Shown here: positions 19,901-27,754 of the stretch, piece by piece
Position numbering within the stretch: the stretch's first letter is position 1
How the letters are laid out: every line of letters begins with the position of its first letter
Source of the DNA: Streptomyces olivochromogenes
GTDB lineage: Bacteria; Actinomycetota; Actinomycetes; Streptomycetales; Streptomycetaceae
Assembly (NCBI RefSeq): GCF_001514115.1
Contig: NZ_KQ948462.1
Location: 228,356 to 292,355 of the forward strand
Length of the DNA stretch: 64,000 bases
Direction: 5' to 3'
The notes under the pieces: model-generated
Databases searched by the model: none
Seen by the model: only the letters and a program-made list of their open reading frames with translations
What the model was told of the DNA's origin: nothing
Program-made: the position numbers and the translations under genes

Positions 19901-20743
19901 GTTGTACGAGTACGCCCGGCCGTCCGCCTTGTGCGTACCGGCGTAGCGCAGGGCCCGCTTGCCCGTGAAGCCCGCGCCGGCCTTCGCGGTGGGGGAGCCG
20001 CTCGGGCCCCGGTCCACCAGCGAGAGCATGTCCTTGGGCGTCGGGTCGTCGCTCTGCCCCGTGGAGAACTGGACGTCGGCGAGCTGGAGGATGTCGCCGC
20101 CGTTGTTCTTGGTGACGTCGAGCCGGAAGTGCTGGTACTCGACGGGGCTCGCGATGTCGTACGACTTCGTCTGGAACCGCTCGCCGAAGGACTCGCCGGA
20201 ACGGGTGTCGAGGCTCTTCCAGTCCTTGCCGTCCGTGGAGCCCTGGAGGGTCCAGTCCTGGGGGTCGCGCTCGTCGTGGTCGTTGGCCGACGTCAGCGCG
20301 TACGTGACCACCTTGACCGGGGCGTCGAAGTCGAACTCCGCCCAGCCGGTCGGCTCGAAGGTCAGCCACTTGGTGCTCGACTCGTCGTCGACGAGGTTCT
20401 CCTTCACCTCGCCCCCGCCGGTGTTCTCGCCGCTCGCGCTGACGTCCGTGACGTGGTCGGTGACATTGCCGGGGATGCCGCTGCTGTAGCCGCCGTCGAC
20501 ACCCGACGCGCGCTTTGCGCCGTCTGCTCCGGTGTCCACCGTGTTGAGCCAGGTCGGTGCCGGATCGCCTGATTCGAACGAGGAGGCGAACTCGCGATCG
20601 GCGGACGCCGTTTGGGCCGGAAGGGCAATCGCGGTGCCCTGCGAGGCCACCAGCAGAGAAAGCGCTACCACCCCCATTATCGTTGAGGAACCCCATCTGG
20701 GCCGAACCGAAGAACTCCGTCTGTACCGAGCTCTGTGCTGCAT
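16916..20743 (-). CDS. Secreted GH92 alpha-mannosidase (2) with F5/8-type C domains
   Basis: A 1275-residue exported glycosidase. The signal peptide covers about residues 1-48. A discoidin (F5/8 type C) carbohydrate-binding domain lies at about 85-230 (STKWLTFEPTGWAEFDFDAP, WTLQGSTDGKDWKSL). It is followed by a beta-sandwich and the GH92 core, with GGFSRGNNFPATAVPHGFNF near 425 and GDEDNGEQSAWYLFSSLGFY near 1060. A second discoidin-like segment sits at the C terminus (WVLQGSSDGTTWTDLDKRSG). The fold and family match gene 1, but the architecture differs: N-terminal rather than C-terminal accessory domains. The ATG is preceded by GGGAGGG about 10 bases upstream. Extra binding domains suggest attachment to a host or fungal glycan or polymer surface. 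It shares the GACAACGTTGTC operator with gene 1. Confidence 0.93.
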   Translation of the reverse strand: MQHRARYRRSSSVRPRWGSSTIMGVVALSLLVASQGTAIALPAQTASADREFASSFESGDPAPTWLNTVDTGADGAKRASGVDGGYSSGIPGNVTDHVTDVSASGENTGGGEVKENLVDDESSTKWLTFEPTGWAEFDFDAPVKVVTYALTSANDHDERDPQDWTLQGSTDGKDWKSLDTRSGESFGERFQTKSYDIASPVEYQHFRLDVTKNNGGDILQLADVQFSTGQSDDPTPKDMLSLVDRGPSGSPTAKAGAGFTGKRALRYAGTHKADGRAYSYNKVFDVNVGVGRDSELSYRIFPSMADGDRDYDATNVSVDLAFTDGTYLSDLNAVDQHGFALTPQGQGAAKVLYVNQWNNVASRIGSVAAGKTVDRILLAYDSPKGPAKFRGWLDDVALKTVAPEKPKAHLADYALTTRGTNSSGGFSRGNNFPATAVPHGFNFWTPVTNAGSLSWLYDYARANNADNLPTIEAFSASHEPSPWMGDRQTFQVMPSAAAGTPDTGRTARALAFRHENETARPYYYGVTFENGLKAEMAPTDHAAALRFTYPGEDASVLFDNVTEQAGLTLDKDNGIVTGYSDVKSGLSTGATRLFVYGVFDAPVTDGGSSGVKGYLKFKPGADHTVTLRLATSLISIDQAKDNLRQEIPDGTSFGTVKERARKTWDKLFGKVEVEGATPDQLTTLYSSMYRLYLYPNSGFEKVGSKYQYASPFSAMPGPDTPTHTGAKIVDGKVYVNNGFWDTYRTTWPAYSFLTPSQAGEMVDGFVQQYKDGGWTSRWSSPGYADLMTGTSSDVAFADAYVKGVNFDAEAAYDAALKNATVVPPASGVGRKGMSTSPFLGYTSTATGEGLSWAMEGYVNDYGIAEMGQALYKKTGKKRYKEESAYFLNRAQDYVNLFDSKAGFFQGRDAQGNWRLDSSKYDPRVWGYDYTETNGWGYAFTAPQDSRGLANLYGGRSGLAQKLDTYFATPETASPDFVGSYGGVIHEMTEARDVRLGMYGHSNQVAHHVNYMYDAAGQPWKTQKNIREVLSRLYTGSEIGQGYHGDEDNGEQSAWYLFSSLGFYPLVMGSGEYAIGSPLFTKATVHLENGKDLVVKAPKNSAKNVYVQGVKFNGKRWTSTSLPHSLISRGGVLEFDMGSKPSSWGTGKDAAPVSITEDDKVPTPRADVLKGDGALFDNTSATDATVTSVDLPTSAAAKGVQYTLTSSADHTKAPAGWVLQGSSDGTTWTDLDKRSGESFTWDKQTRVFSVAHPGSYAHYRLVLDSEATLAEVELLG

Positions 20744-20892
20744 GCGCGAGCACCCTCCCTTTTTTCCTGGCTCGTTCGCCTCCGGGGAGCTGTAGCCGAT
20801 GTCAAGAGCCCGACCGTGCTCAACCCTTCGGGCCTGCGCGCGCTCGCGCTCTCGACATCGGCGCGCCCCTTCGGCTCACTCGCGCGGCCCTG

Positions 20893-20904
20893 GACAACGT
20901 TGTC
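20893..20904. promoter_or_regulatory. GACAACGTTGTC operator before GH92 gene 2
   Basis: The same perfect 12-bp palindrome as at 13341-13352, 150 bp before the GH92 gene 2 start. Confidence 0.7.
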
Positions 20905-21006
20905 AGATTTGCTACGCAAGGACCAGTAGGGAGTCAAGTTGTCAGTGGTGTCAAGGGTGTTGGATGTGGCGCCCGAGATGAATATCGTGCGACGAGCTGC
21001 GCATTA

Positions 21007-21021
21007 CTCCCATGGTGGGAG
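21007..21021. promoter_or_regulatory. CTCCCA-TGG-TGGGAG dyad
   Basis: A perfect inverted repeat with 6-bp arms in the GH92-2/ngcE divergent region. It may be an operator; no regulator can be named. Confidence 0.35.
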
Positions 21022-21139
21022 ATTGGTGCCCTGTCGATCTTCCCCCGGGGAAGTCGCGGACGCCCCATATTTCCGCGAGGTCTCAACTCGGAAAAGACCC
21101 GCGGGTAAACCGGCTTTCGATCTTGCTCCGCTGGCGGGA

Positions 21140-21155
21140 AGTGGACTATACCTGT
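21140..21155. promoter_or_regulatory. DasR-responsive element (dre)-like site upstream of ngcE
   Basis: AGTGGACTATACCTGT matches the 16-bp DasR consensus AGTGGTCTAGACCACT at 12 positions and keeps the TGG...CTA.ACC core. DasR is the GntR-family repressor of GlcNAc and chitin use. The site lies about 200 bp before ngcE, whose relatives bind chito-oligosaccharides. Confidence 0.6.
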
Positions 21156-21352
21156 CGGCACCCGCCCAGCCGTTCGACGGCCGCGGGCAGGCACGTCCCG
21201 GGGGGAATCGGGCGTCGGCGGCCAGTGTGACGGGCAGGGATCGCCGCGTTGACCGACTGAATCCCTCACGCACGACCCCAGCTTGACCTAACCGCGGTGC
21301 CGGGGAGGATCCGGTTCACCGCCTGAGTCCTGGAGAAGGCGAGGACTTGAGC

Positions 21353-22804
21353 ATGGGATCCACTTCCGCCGAGAACAGCAACACCGAGGGTGTCGGACGC
21401 CGTGACCTGATCAAGCGGTCCGCGGCCCTCGGTCTGATCTCCGTACCGACGATGAGCTTCTTGTCCGCTTGTGCGAGCAGTGACAGCGGTTCCGGTGACA
21501 AGGCCAAGGCCGGCAAGAAGACCACGAAGAACCCGCTGGGCGTCAACGAGACGGCCCCGCTCGCCGTCGTCATCTTCGACGGCGGATTCGGTACGAAGTA
21601 CGCGACCGACGCCAACGCCCAGTACAAGACGGCCTACCCGAAGGCCAAGGTCAACTTCCATGCGACCCAGAAGATCCAGTCCGAACTGCAGCCCAAGTTC
21701 AACGGCGGCACCCCGCCGGACCTGATCGACAACTCCGGTGCCCAGCAGATGGACATGGGCGTGCTCGTCGGCAAGAAGCAACTCACCGACCTGACCCCGC
21801 TCCTCGACGCGCCGTCCATCGACGACCCGTCGAAGAAGGTCCGCGACACGCTGCGCCCCGGCATCGTCGAGATGGGCCAGTTCGACGGCGCGCCGGTCTG
21901 GATCATGTACTACGCGTACACCGTCTACGGCGTCTGGTACTCGCAGACCGCCCTCGACAAGCTCGACGCGACGTACCCCGAGACCTGGGACGCGATGCTC
22001 GCGCTGTGCGAGAAGGCGAAGAAGAAGGGCATCGCCGGCTGGACGTACGCGGGCAAGTACCCGTACTACCTGCCGTTCTCGCTCTACCCCTTCATCGCCA
22101 AGATCGGCGGCCGGGAGGTTCTCGACAAGATCGACAACCTGGAGCCCAACGCCTGGAAGGACCCGGCCGTCAAGTCGGCGTTCGAGGCGTACTACGAGCT
22201 CTACAAGAAGGGTTACATCCTCCAGGGCACCCCGGGCATCGACCACATCCAGTCGCAGACCGCCTGGGCCAAGGGCAAGGCGCTCTTCATCCCGAACGGC
22301 TCCTGGGTGGAGAACGAGTCCGCGAACGTCATCCCGAAGGACTTCAACCTGGCCGTCAGCGGCCCGACCGGTCTGGACAGCTCCGACAAGATGCCGTTCG
22401 GCACCATCTGGGCCTCCGGCGGCGAGCCCTTCATCGTGCCGGCCAAGGCGAACAACCCCGAGGGAGGCATGGAGCAGCTGCGCATCATGCTCAGCGAGGC
22501 CTCGTCGAAGAACTTCACCAGCCAGGTGAAGTCGCTGACCGCCTACAACGGCGGTACCGACGGCATCACGCTGACCCCGGGCCTCAAGTCCGGTGTCGCT
22601 GCCCTGGACAAGGCCGGGACCAACGTGGTCAACCCGCGGCTCCAGGACTGGTACGTGAAGCTTCAGAAGGAGCAGATCGGTGTCGCCGGTCTCGGCGAGA
22701 TGATGGCAGGACGGCTGACCCCGGCCGAGGCCATCAAGAAGATCCAGGGCTACGCGGACGCGGCGGCCAAGGACCAGTCCATCAAGCACTACAAGCACCA
22801 GTAG
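21353..22804 (+). CDS. ngcE: Sugar ABC transporter substrate-binding lipoprotein, NgcE type
   Basis: A 483-residue extracytoplasmic binding protein (family 1) of a carbohydrate ABC importer. The N terminus has a twin-arginine motif (GRRDLIKRS, residues 15-23) followed by a lipobox LSAC near residue 40, so it is probably exported folded by Tat and lipidated. The rest is one complete periplasmic-binding fold without insertions. Relatives in S. coelicolor and S. olivaceoviridis bind N,N'-diacetylchitobiose or GlcNAc. The ATG at 21353 is preferred, with GAGGA seven bases upstream, over a TTG at 21347. It heads a three-gene operon with two permease genes. No ATPase gene is present, which suits this family's use of the shared MsiK ATPase. 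Confidence 0.9.
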   Translation: MGSTSAENSNTEGVGRRDLIKRSAALGLISVPTMSFLSACASSDSGSGDKAKAGKKTTKNPLGVNETAPLAVVIFDGGFGTKYATDANAQYKTAYPKAKVNFHATQKIQSELQPKFNGGTPPDLIDNSGAQQMDMGVLVGKKQLTDLTPLLDAPSIDDPSKKVRDTLRPGIVEMGQFDGAPVWIMYYAYTVYGVWYSQTALDKLDATYPETWDAMLALCEKAKKKGIAGWTYAGKYPYYLPFSLYPFIAKIGGREVLDKIDNLEPNAWKDPAVKSAFEAYYELYKKGYILQGTPGIDHIQSQTAWAKGKALFIPNGSWVENESANVIPKDFNLAVSGPTGLDSSDKMPFGTIWASGGEPFIVPAKANNPEGGMEQLRIMLSEASSKNFTSQVKSLTAYNGGTDGITLTPGLKSGVAALDKAGTNVVNPRLQDWYVKLQKEQIGVAGLGEMMAGRLTPAEAIKKIQGYADAAAKDQSIKHYKHQ

Positions 22805-22863
22805 CGGCGCGTGTCCACGCGTCGCCGGCGGTGGCATCCGCGATTCGATCGGGGTCGGTAACC

Positions 22864-23787
22864 ATGCAACACGGCAAGTACCGGTTCATTGTGGGGTTCT
22901 TGGTGGCCCCCTTGGCGTTGTACGCGATCTTCGTGATCTGGCCCTTCGTCCAGGCCATCTACTACTCGTTCACGGACTGGACCGGTCTGAGCCCCGACTT
23001 CAAGATGGTCGGTTTCGCCAACTACACCAGAATGCTGCACGACGACATCTTCTGGAAGTCGTTGCAGCACAGTCTGCTGTTCGCGTTGCTGCTGCCGCTG
23101 GTGACGCTGGGCCTCGCGCTCTTCTTCGCCTTCATGCTCAATGTCGGTGGGCGGCGCCGAAAAGGCGCCGCCATCACCGGAGTGCGCGGTTCGGGTTTCT
23201 ACAAAATCGCCTACTTCTTCCCGCAGGTGCTGTCGATCGCGATCGTCTCCCTGCTTTTCCAATTCGCCTACAACCCCAACGACGGTGTGATCAACGGGAC
23301 GTTGAAGGCCATCGGCCTCGGCAGTGTCCAGCCGGACTGGCTGGGCGACCCGAACCTCGCCCTGTGGTGTGTGATGGCGGTGCTGCTGTGGAGCACGGTC
23401 GGGTTCTTCGTCGTGCTGTTCTCGGCGGGCATGGCGTCGATTCCGAAGGACTTCTACGAGGCCGCGCTGCTCGACGGCGCGAGCCGCGCCACCACCTTCT
23501 TCAAGATCACCCTTCCGCTGCTCTGGGACACCGTGCAGTCGGGATGGGTGTACATGGGGATCCTGGCGCTCGGCGCCGAGGCGTTCGCCGCCGTGCAGAT
23601 CATGACCGTGGGTCCCGGCGGCCCCGACTACTCGACCACGGTCCTTCCGCTGTACGTGTACCAATCGGCGTTCCGTGACGCGAACGCCGCCTACGCCACC
23701 ACGATCGGTGTCGCGCTGCTCATCGTCACGCTGCTGTTCGCGGCGATCGTGATGCGACTGGGCCGGCGCGAGCGGTTGGAGTTCTGA
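22864..23787 (+). CDS. ngcF: Sugar ABC transporter permease, NgcF type
   Basis: A 307-residue integral membrane protein of the MalF/LacF class with six predicted helices. The permease signature EAALLDGASRATTFFKITLP (about residues 199-218) contacts the ATPase. An insert of basic residues (GGRRRKGAAITGVRG) lies after the second helix pair. The ATG at 22864 is the first good start; the ribosome binding site is weak (GATCGGGG). It lies 59 bp after ngcE and 1 bp before ngcG, so the three are one transcript. Confidence 0.9.
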   Translation: MQHGKYRFIVGFLVAPLALYAIFVIWPFVQAIYYSFTDWTGLSPDFKMVGFANYTRMLHDDIFWKSLQHSLLFALLLPLVTLGLALFFAFMLNVGGRRRKGAAITGVRGSGFYKIAYFFPQVLSIAIVSLLFQFAYNPNDGVINGTLKAIGLGSVQPDWLGDPNLALWCVMAVLLWSTVGFFVVLFSAGMASIPKDFYEAALLDGASRATTFFKITLPLLWDTVQSGWVYMGILALGAEAFAAVQIMTVGPGGPDYSTTVLPLYVYQSAFRDANAAYATTIGVALLIVTLLFAAIVMRLGRRERLEF

Positions 23788-23788
23788 C

Positions 23789-24709
23789 ATGAAGACCACT
23801 GACACCCCGCCGCCCGTGGAACCGGTCGAGGACCGTACTCAGGTGGTGAAGGAGAAGGTGCCGCCGGAGAAGGCGAAGAGCAGTGAGGGCGGCATCCTCA
23901 ACGCCTTCTCGCACGGCATTCTCATCATCTGGGCGATCATGGTCGTACTGCCGCTGCTGTGGGCGGTGATGACGTCTTTCAAGGACGACGACTCCATTTT
24001 CAGCTCGCCCTGGTCACTGCCGGACAAACTGCACTTCGACAACTGGTCGCGCGCGTGGTCGCAGGCCCACATGAGCGACTACTTCGGCAACACGCTCATC
24101 GTGGTGGGATTCTCACTGGTCGGTACGCTCGTGCTCGGCTCGATGGCGGCATACGTCCTCGCCCGATTCGAGTTCCCGGGCAACCGTTTCATTTACTTCC
24201 TCTTCGTCGGAGGAATGAGTTTCCCGATCATGCTGGCCCTGGTGCCGTTGTTCTACGTCCTGAACAACATGAGTCTGCTGAACACGCTGCCGGGTCTGAT
24301 CCTCGTCTACATCGCCTACTCGCTGCCGTTCACGGTCTTCTTCCTGACCTCGTTCTTCAGGACACTGCCGACCTCGATCGCCGAGGCGGCGTTCGTCGAC
24401 GGTGCCTCGCACACCAGGACCTTCTTCCAGATCATGCTGCCGATGGCCAAGCCGGGTCTGGTCAGCGTCGGGATCTTCAACTTCCTGGGCCAGTGGAACC
24501 AGTACATGCTCCCCACCGTGCTGAACACCGACCCCGACAAGAAGGTCCTCTCCCAGGGCCTCGTCGAGCTGGCGACCAGCCAGGGCTACAAGGGCGACTG
24601 GTCGGGCCTCTTCGCGGGCCTGGTGATGGCCATGCTCCCGGTGCTGGCCGCGTACATCATCTTCCAGCGACAGGTGGTCCAGGGGCTGACGGCGGGGGCT
24701 CTCAAGTAG
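23789..24709 (+). CDS. ngcG: Sugar ABC transporter permease, NgcG type
   Basis: A 306-residue MalG-class permease. A charged cytoplasmic N terminus of about 45 residues (PPPVEPVEDRTQVVKEKVPP) precedes six helices. The ATPase-contacting EAA loop reads EAAFVDGASHTRTFFQIMLP near residue 205. It pairs with NgcF to form the membrane channel for the sugar presented by NgcE. The ATG is one base after the ngcF stop, implying translational coupling. It is the last gene of the operon; a hairpin follows. Confidence 0.9.
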   Translation: MKTTDTPPPVEPVEDRTQVVKEKVPPEKAKSSEGGILNAFSHGILIIWAIMVVLPLLWAVMTSFKDDDSIFSSPWSLPDKLHFDNWSRAWSQAHMSDYFGNTLIVVGFSLVGTLVLGSMAAYVLARFEFPGNRFIYFLFVGGMSFPIMLALVPLFYVLNNMSLLNTLPGLILVYIAYSLPFTVFFLTSFFRTLPTSIAEAAFVDGASHTRTFFQIMLPMAKPGLVSVGIFNFLGQWNQYMLPTVLNTDPDKKVLSQGLVELATSQGYKGDWSGLFAGLVMAMLPVLAAYIIFQRQVVQGLTAGALK

Positions 24710-24764
24710 GCCGAGCGAGATAACGGCCGCCGAATCCGTCGAACACCGAAAATTCCTCGGAGTA

Positions 24765-24798
24765 CGTAATCCCTTCCGAATGCACGGAGGGGATTACG
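24765..24798. terminator. Terminator of the ngcEFG operon
   Basis: A 13-bp stem (24765-24777 with 24786-24798, one G-T pair) and an 8-nt loop, 55 bp after the ngcG stop and directly before the minisatellite. Confidence 0.75.
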
Positions 24799-24799
24799 C

Positions 24800-24981
24800 G
24801 TATTCGGTCCCGCGCATTGGGTCCCGCCTATCCAGTCCCGCGCATTCAGTCCCGCACATTCGGTTCCACGTATTCGATCCCGCCTACTCGCTCCCGCGCA
24901 TTCGGTTCCACGCATTCGATCCCGCCGGCTCGGTCACGTCCTCCAGATCCCCTCCGCCGGATCCCGCCCACTGGGTCCCGC
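24800..24981. repeat. 13-copy 14-bp minisatellite (GCATTCGGTCCCGC)
   Basis: Thirteen consecutive units are locked to an exact 14-bp period (182 bp). Copies include GCATTCAGTCCCGC, ACATTCGGTTCCAC and GCATTCGATCCCGC; the last four are more degenerate. The period is not a multiple of three and open frames through it change composition every unit, so it is not coding. It separates the ngc terminator from the rok7B7 control region. Confidence 0.92.
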
Positions 24982-25115
24982 ATTCCCCGGTCCCCCGGAA
25001 ACGGCTCCACCCGCCCGGAGGGGTTCCGCGGGAGCCCACGCCCGGCGGGGCAGCGCCGTGGTCTTGATCTGGTACGGCGGAGGCTGCGACAACTTGTAAT
25101 CAGTCCGGGTGTGAC

Positions 25116-25163
25116 CTGGGCCATAGAAGGATCTACGGCCCAGTCTGTCCCGCACACGTGTGC
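25116..25163. promoter_or_regulatory. Two dyads upstream of rok7B7
   Basis: CTGGGCC (25116-25122) and GGCCCAG (25137-25143) bracket TAGA-AGGA-TCTA, giving a 28-bp interrupted palindrome. GCACACGTGTGC (25152-25163) is a perfect 12-bp palindrome. Either could be the operator of the ROK regulator itself or of another sugar repressor. Confidence 0.45.
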
Positions 25164-25285
25164 TCATCCGCGCCGGATGCAGCTCAACCTCTTGACGGGA
25201 GGTAACCCAAACAGCTCAGCTTAGAGTTCACTAGTTGGACATAGGCGGGGCCTCATCGTGGCGGCCTCGTACGCGGGAGGTCGTC

Positions 25286-26485
25286 GTGGAGACTCCGGGG
25301 TCGCAGTCATCGCTGCACCGAGCCAATCTGGAGCGCGTCGTACGTGCGGTGCGCCTTGCCGGTTCGCTCACGCAAGCGGAGATCGCGAGGACGACGGGCC
25401 TCTCCGCCGCGACCGTTTCCAATATCGTCCGGGAGCTCAAGGACGGCGGAACGGTCGAGGTCACCCCCACCTCGGCGGGTGGCCGCAGGGCCCGCAGCGT
25501 GTCCCTGAGCGGTGACGCCGGCATCGTCATCGGCGTCGACTTCGGCCATACGCATCTGCGCGTCGCGGTCGGGAACCTCGCCCACCAGGTGCTGGCCGAG
25601 GAATCCGAGCCGCTGGACGTGGACGCGAGCGCCGCACAGGGCTTCGACCGGGCGGAAGAGCTGGTCAGCCGCCTGATCGCGGCGACCGGGGTGGACCGGT
25701 CCAAGATCGCGGGCGTGGGACTCGGCGTGCCCGGTCCCATCGACGTGGAGTCGGGGACCCTGGGGTCCACCGCGATCCTGCCGGGCTGGACCGGCGCGAA
25801 GCCCGCCGAGGAGCTGCGGGGGCGGCTCGGCGTGCCCGTGTACGTGGACAACGACGCCAACCTGGGCGCGCTCGGCGAGCTGGTCTGGGGCAGTGGGCGC
25901 GGGGTCAAGGACCTGGCGTACATCAAGGTCGCGAGCGGTGTCGGCGCCGGGCTGGTGATCGACGGCAAGATCTACCGCGGGCCTGGCGGCACTGCGGGCG
26001 AAATCGGGCATATTACTCTTGATGAATCCGGCCCCGTCTGTCGCTGTGGCAATCGGGGTTGCCTGGAGACCTTCGCGGCGGCGCGCTATGTGCTGCCGCT
26101 ACTGCAGTCCAGCCATGGCACGGACCTGACCATGGAAGGCGTCGTCAGGCTGGCCCGGGAGGGCGATCCGGGTTGTCGTCGGGTGATCGCCGATGTCGGC
26201 CGTCACATCGGGAGCGGAGTTGCGAATCTCTGCAACCTCCTCAACCCGAGTCGGGTGGTCCTCGGCGGCGACCTCGCCGAGGCCGGTGAGCTCGTTCTCG
26301 GGCCCATCAGGGAGTCGGTAGGCCGGTACGCGATCCCCAGCGCCGCACGTCAACTCTCGGTGCTCCCAGGGGCACTTGGAGGCCGTGCGGAGGTGCTCGG
26401 GGCCCTTGCTCTCGCGCTCAGCGAGATGGGCGATTCGACCCTTTTGGACGGATCACTGTCCGCGGGTGCCCCTGCCTTCACTTAG
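25286..26485 (+). CDS. rok7B7: ROK-family transcriptional regulator Rok7B7
   Basis: A 399-residue repressor/activator with an N-terminal winged helix (SLTQAEIARTTGLSAATVSN, about residues 27-46) and a ROK sugar-kinase-like domain. The domain shows the phosphate motif GVDFGHTHLRVAVGN near 88, the PGPIDVESGTLGST segment, and the zinc-binding HITLDESGPVCRCGNRGCLE near 255 with its three cysteines. The GTG at 25286 follows GGGAGG at 25275-25280. In S. coelicolor this gene lies in the same place between ngcEFG and xylFGH and is reported to affect xylose use, carbon catabolite repression and antibiotic production. Here the order is identical. Whether it binds a sugar or a sugar phosphate is not visible. 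Confidence 0.9.
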   Translation: METPGSQSSLHRANLERVVRAVRLAGSLTQAEIARTTGLSAATVSNIVRELKDGGTVEVTPTSAGGRRARSVSLSGDAGIVIGVDFGHTHLRVAVGNLAHQVLAEESEPLDVDASAAQGFDRAEELVSRLIAATGVDRSKIAGVGLGVPGPIDVESGTLGSTAILPGWTGAKPAEELRGRLGVPVYVDNDANLGALGELVWGSGRGVKDLAYIKVASGVGAGLVIDGKIYRGPGGTAGEIGHITLDESGPVCRCGNRGCLETFAAARYVLPLLQSSHGTDLTMEGVVRLAREGDPGCRRVIADVGRHIGSGVANLCNLLNPSRVVLGGDLAEAGELVLGPIRESVGRYAIPSAARQLSVLPGALGGRAEVLGALALALSEMGDSTLLDGSLSAGAPAFT

Positions 26486-26514
26486 AGAACGCATGGCACC
26501 GTTGCCATCTCGTT

Positions 26515-26526
26515 AAGTATTTACTT
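26515..26526. promoter_or_regulatory. AAGTA-TT-TACTT dyad next to the xylF -35
   Basis: A 12-bp near-perfect palindrome ends two bases before a TTGACG -35-like hexamer (26528-26533), 80 bp before xylF. It is a plausible Rok7B7 operator by position, but that is inference. Confidence 0.4.
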
Positions 26527-26606
26527 CTTGACGTCGCACGCGTGGCCGAGTTGACTTCCAGCCACCTCGGCCGCAACGACGCGGCCTCGTCAGGGAGGTT
26601 TCAAGA

Positions 26607-27716
26607 GTGAACACGCGTATGCGTCGTGCCGCGTTTGCCGTTGCCGCTGGTGCGATGGCCGTTTCGCTGGCTGCTTGTGGCAGTGCCAAGGAGTCCGGCG
26701 ACAAGAGCGACAGCTCGAGCTCCGCCAAGAAGGGCGACGCGATCAAGGTCGGTCTGCTCCTTCCCGAGAACCAGACCGCGCGTTACGAGAAGTTCGACAG
26801 GCCCTTGATCGAGAAGAAGGTCAAGGAACTGACGAACGGCAAGGGCACGCTCCAGTACGCCAACGCCAAGCAGGACGCCACCACGCAGGCGCAGCAGGTC
26901 GAGACGATGATCACCGACAAGGTGGACGTCCTGATCGTCGACGCTGTGGACTCCGCGGCCATCAAGAACTCGGTCCAGAAGGCCAAGGACGCCGGCATCC
27001 CCGTCGTCGCCTACGACCGTCTCGCGCAGGGTCCGATCAGCGGCTACACGTCGTTCGACAACACGACCGTGGGCAAGACGCAGGGTGAGGCGCTCCTCGC
27101 CGCGCTCGGCTCCAAGGCCAAGTCCGGCAAGATCGTGATGATGAACGGGTCGTCCACCGACCCGAACGCCGCCCAGTTCAAGGCCGGTGCCCACTCCGTC
27201 CTCGACGGCAAGGTGAACATCGGCAAGGAGTACGACACCAAGGACTGGAAGCCGGAGAACGCCAACGCCAACATGGAGGGCGCCATCTCCGCCCTCGGCA
27301 AGAAGAACGTCGTCGGCGTCTACTCCGCCAACGACGGCATGGCCGGCGGTATCATCACGGCCCTGAAGGCCGCGGGCATCTCCGTCCCGGTCACCGGCCA
27401 GGACGCCGAGCTCGCGGGTGTGCAGCGCATCATCGCCGGTGAGCAGTTCATGAGCGTCTACAAGCCGTACGCCCCCGAGGCCGACGCCGCCGCCGAGATG
27501 GCTGTCGCGCTCGCCCAGGGCAAGTCGCTCGACACCGTCGCCAAGGACAAGGTCGACAGCCCGACCGACAAGGCGATCCCGTCGGTCATCGTCGCGGTCG
27601 TCTCGCTGACCAAGGCCAACATCAACGACACCGTCATCAAGGACGGCGTCTACACGGTCAGCGACATCTGCACGAGCGCCTACAAGGCCAAGTGCGACGC
27701 GCTCGGCATCAAGTAG
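26607..27716 (+). CDS. xylF: Xylose-type ABC transporter substrate-binding lipoprotein
   Basis: A 369-residue periplasmic-binding protein of the ribose/xylose class (family 2, LacI-like fold). The signal peptide ends in the lipobox LAAC (residues 21-24), followed by a Ser/Lys-rich linker. Conserved pieces are IKVGLLLPENQTARYEKFDR near 47, DVLIVDAVDSAAIKN near 110, VYSANDGMAGGIITALK near 240 and VTGQDAELAGVQRI near 262. The GTG at 26607 follows GGGAGG eight bases upstream. It heads xylF-xylG-xylH, but 210 bp with two hairpins separate it from xylG, a usual arrangement for making more binding protein than transporter. Confidence 0.9.
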   Translation: MNTRMRRAAFAVAAGAMAVSLAACGSAKESGDKSDSSSSAKKGDAIKVGLLLPENQTARYEKFDRPLIEKKVKELTNGKGTLQYANAKQDATTQAQQVETMITDKVDVLIVDAVDSAAIKNSVQKAKDAGIPVVAYDRLAQGPISGYTSFDNTTVGKTQGEALLAALGSKAKSGKIVMMNGSSTDPNAAQFKAGAHSVLDGKVNIGKEYDTKDWKPENANANMEGAISALGKKNVVGVYSANDGMAGGIITALKAAGISVPVTGQDAELAGVQRIIAGEQFMSVYKPYAPEADAAAEMAVALAQGKSLDTVAKDKVDSPTDKAIPSVIVAVVSLTKANINDTVIKDGVYTVSDICTSAYKAKCDALGIK

Positions 27717-27754
27717 TCCGAGCAACTGAAGTAGCCGCCGCAAGTCTCTATCCA

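Larger units (their letters stand above)
20744..21352. other. 609-bp divergent promoter region between GH92 gene 2 and ngcE
   Basis: No gene is seen. It contains the GH92 operator, a CTCCCA-TGG-TGGGAG dyad (21007-21021) and a DasR-type site (21140-21155). It also holds a half-site-like GTCAAGTTGTC (20933-20943). Confidence 0.7.

Noticed and set aside
24780..25224. Several overlapping frames on both strands through the 14-bp array
   Set aside because: The period of 14 makes all frames repeat the same few codons; no start signals or family resemblance.
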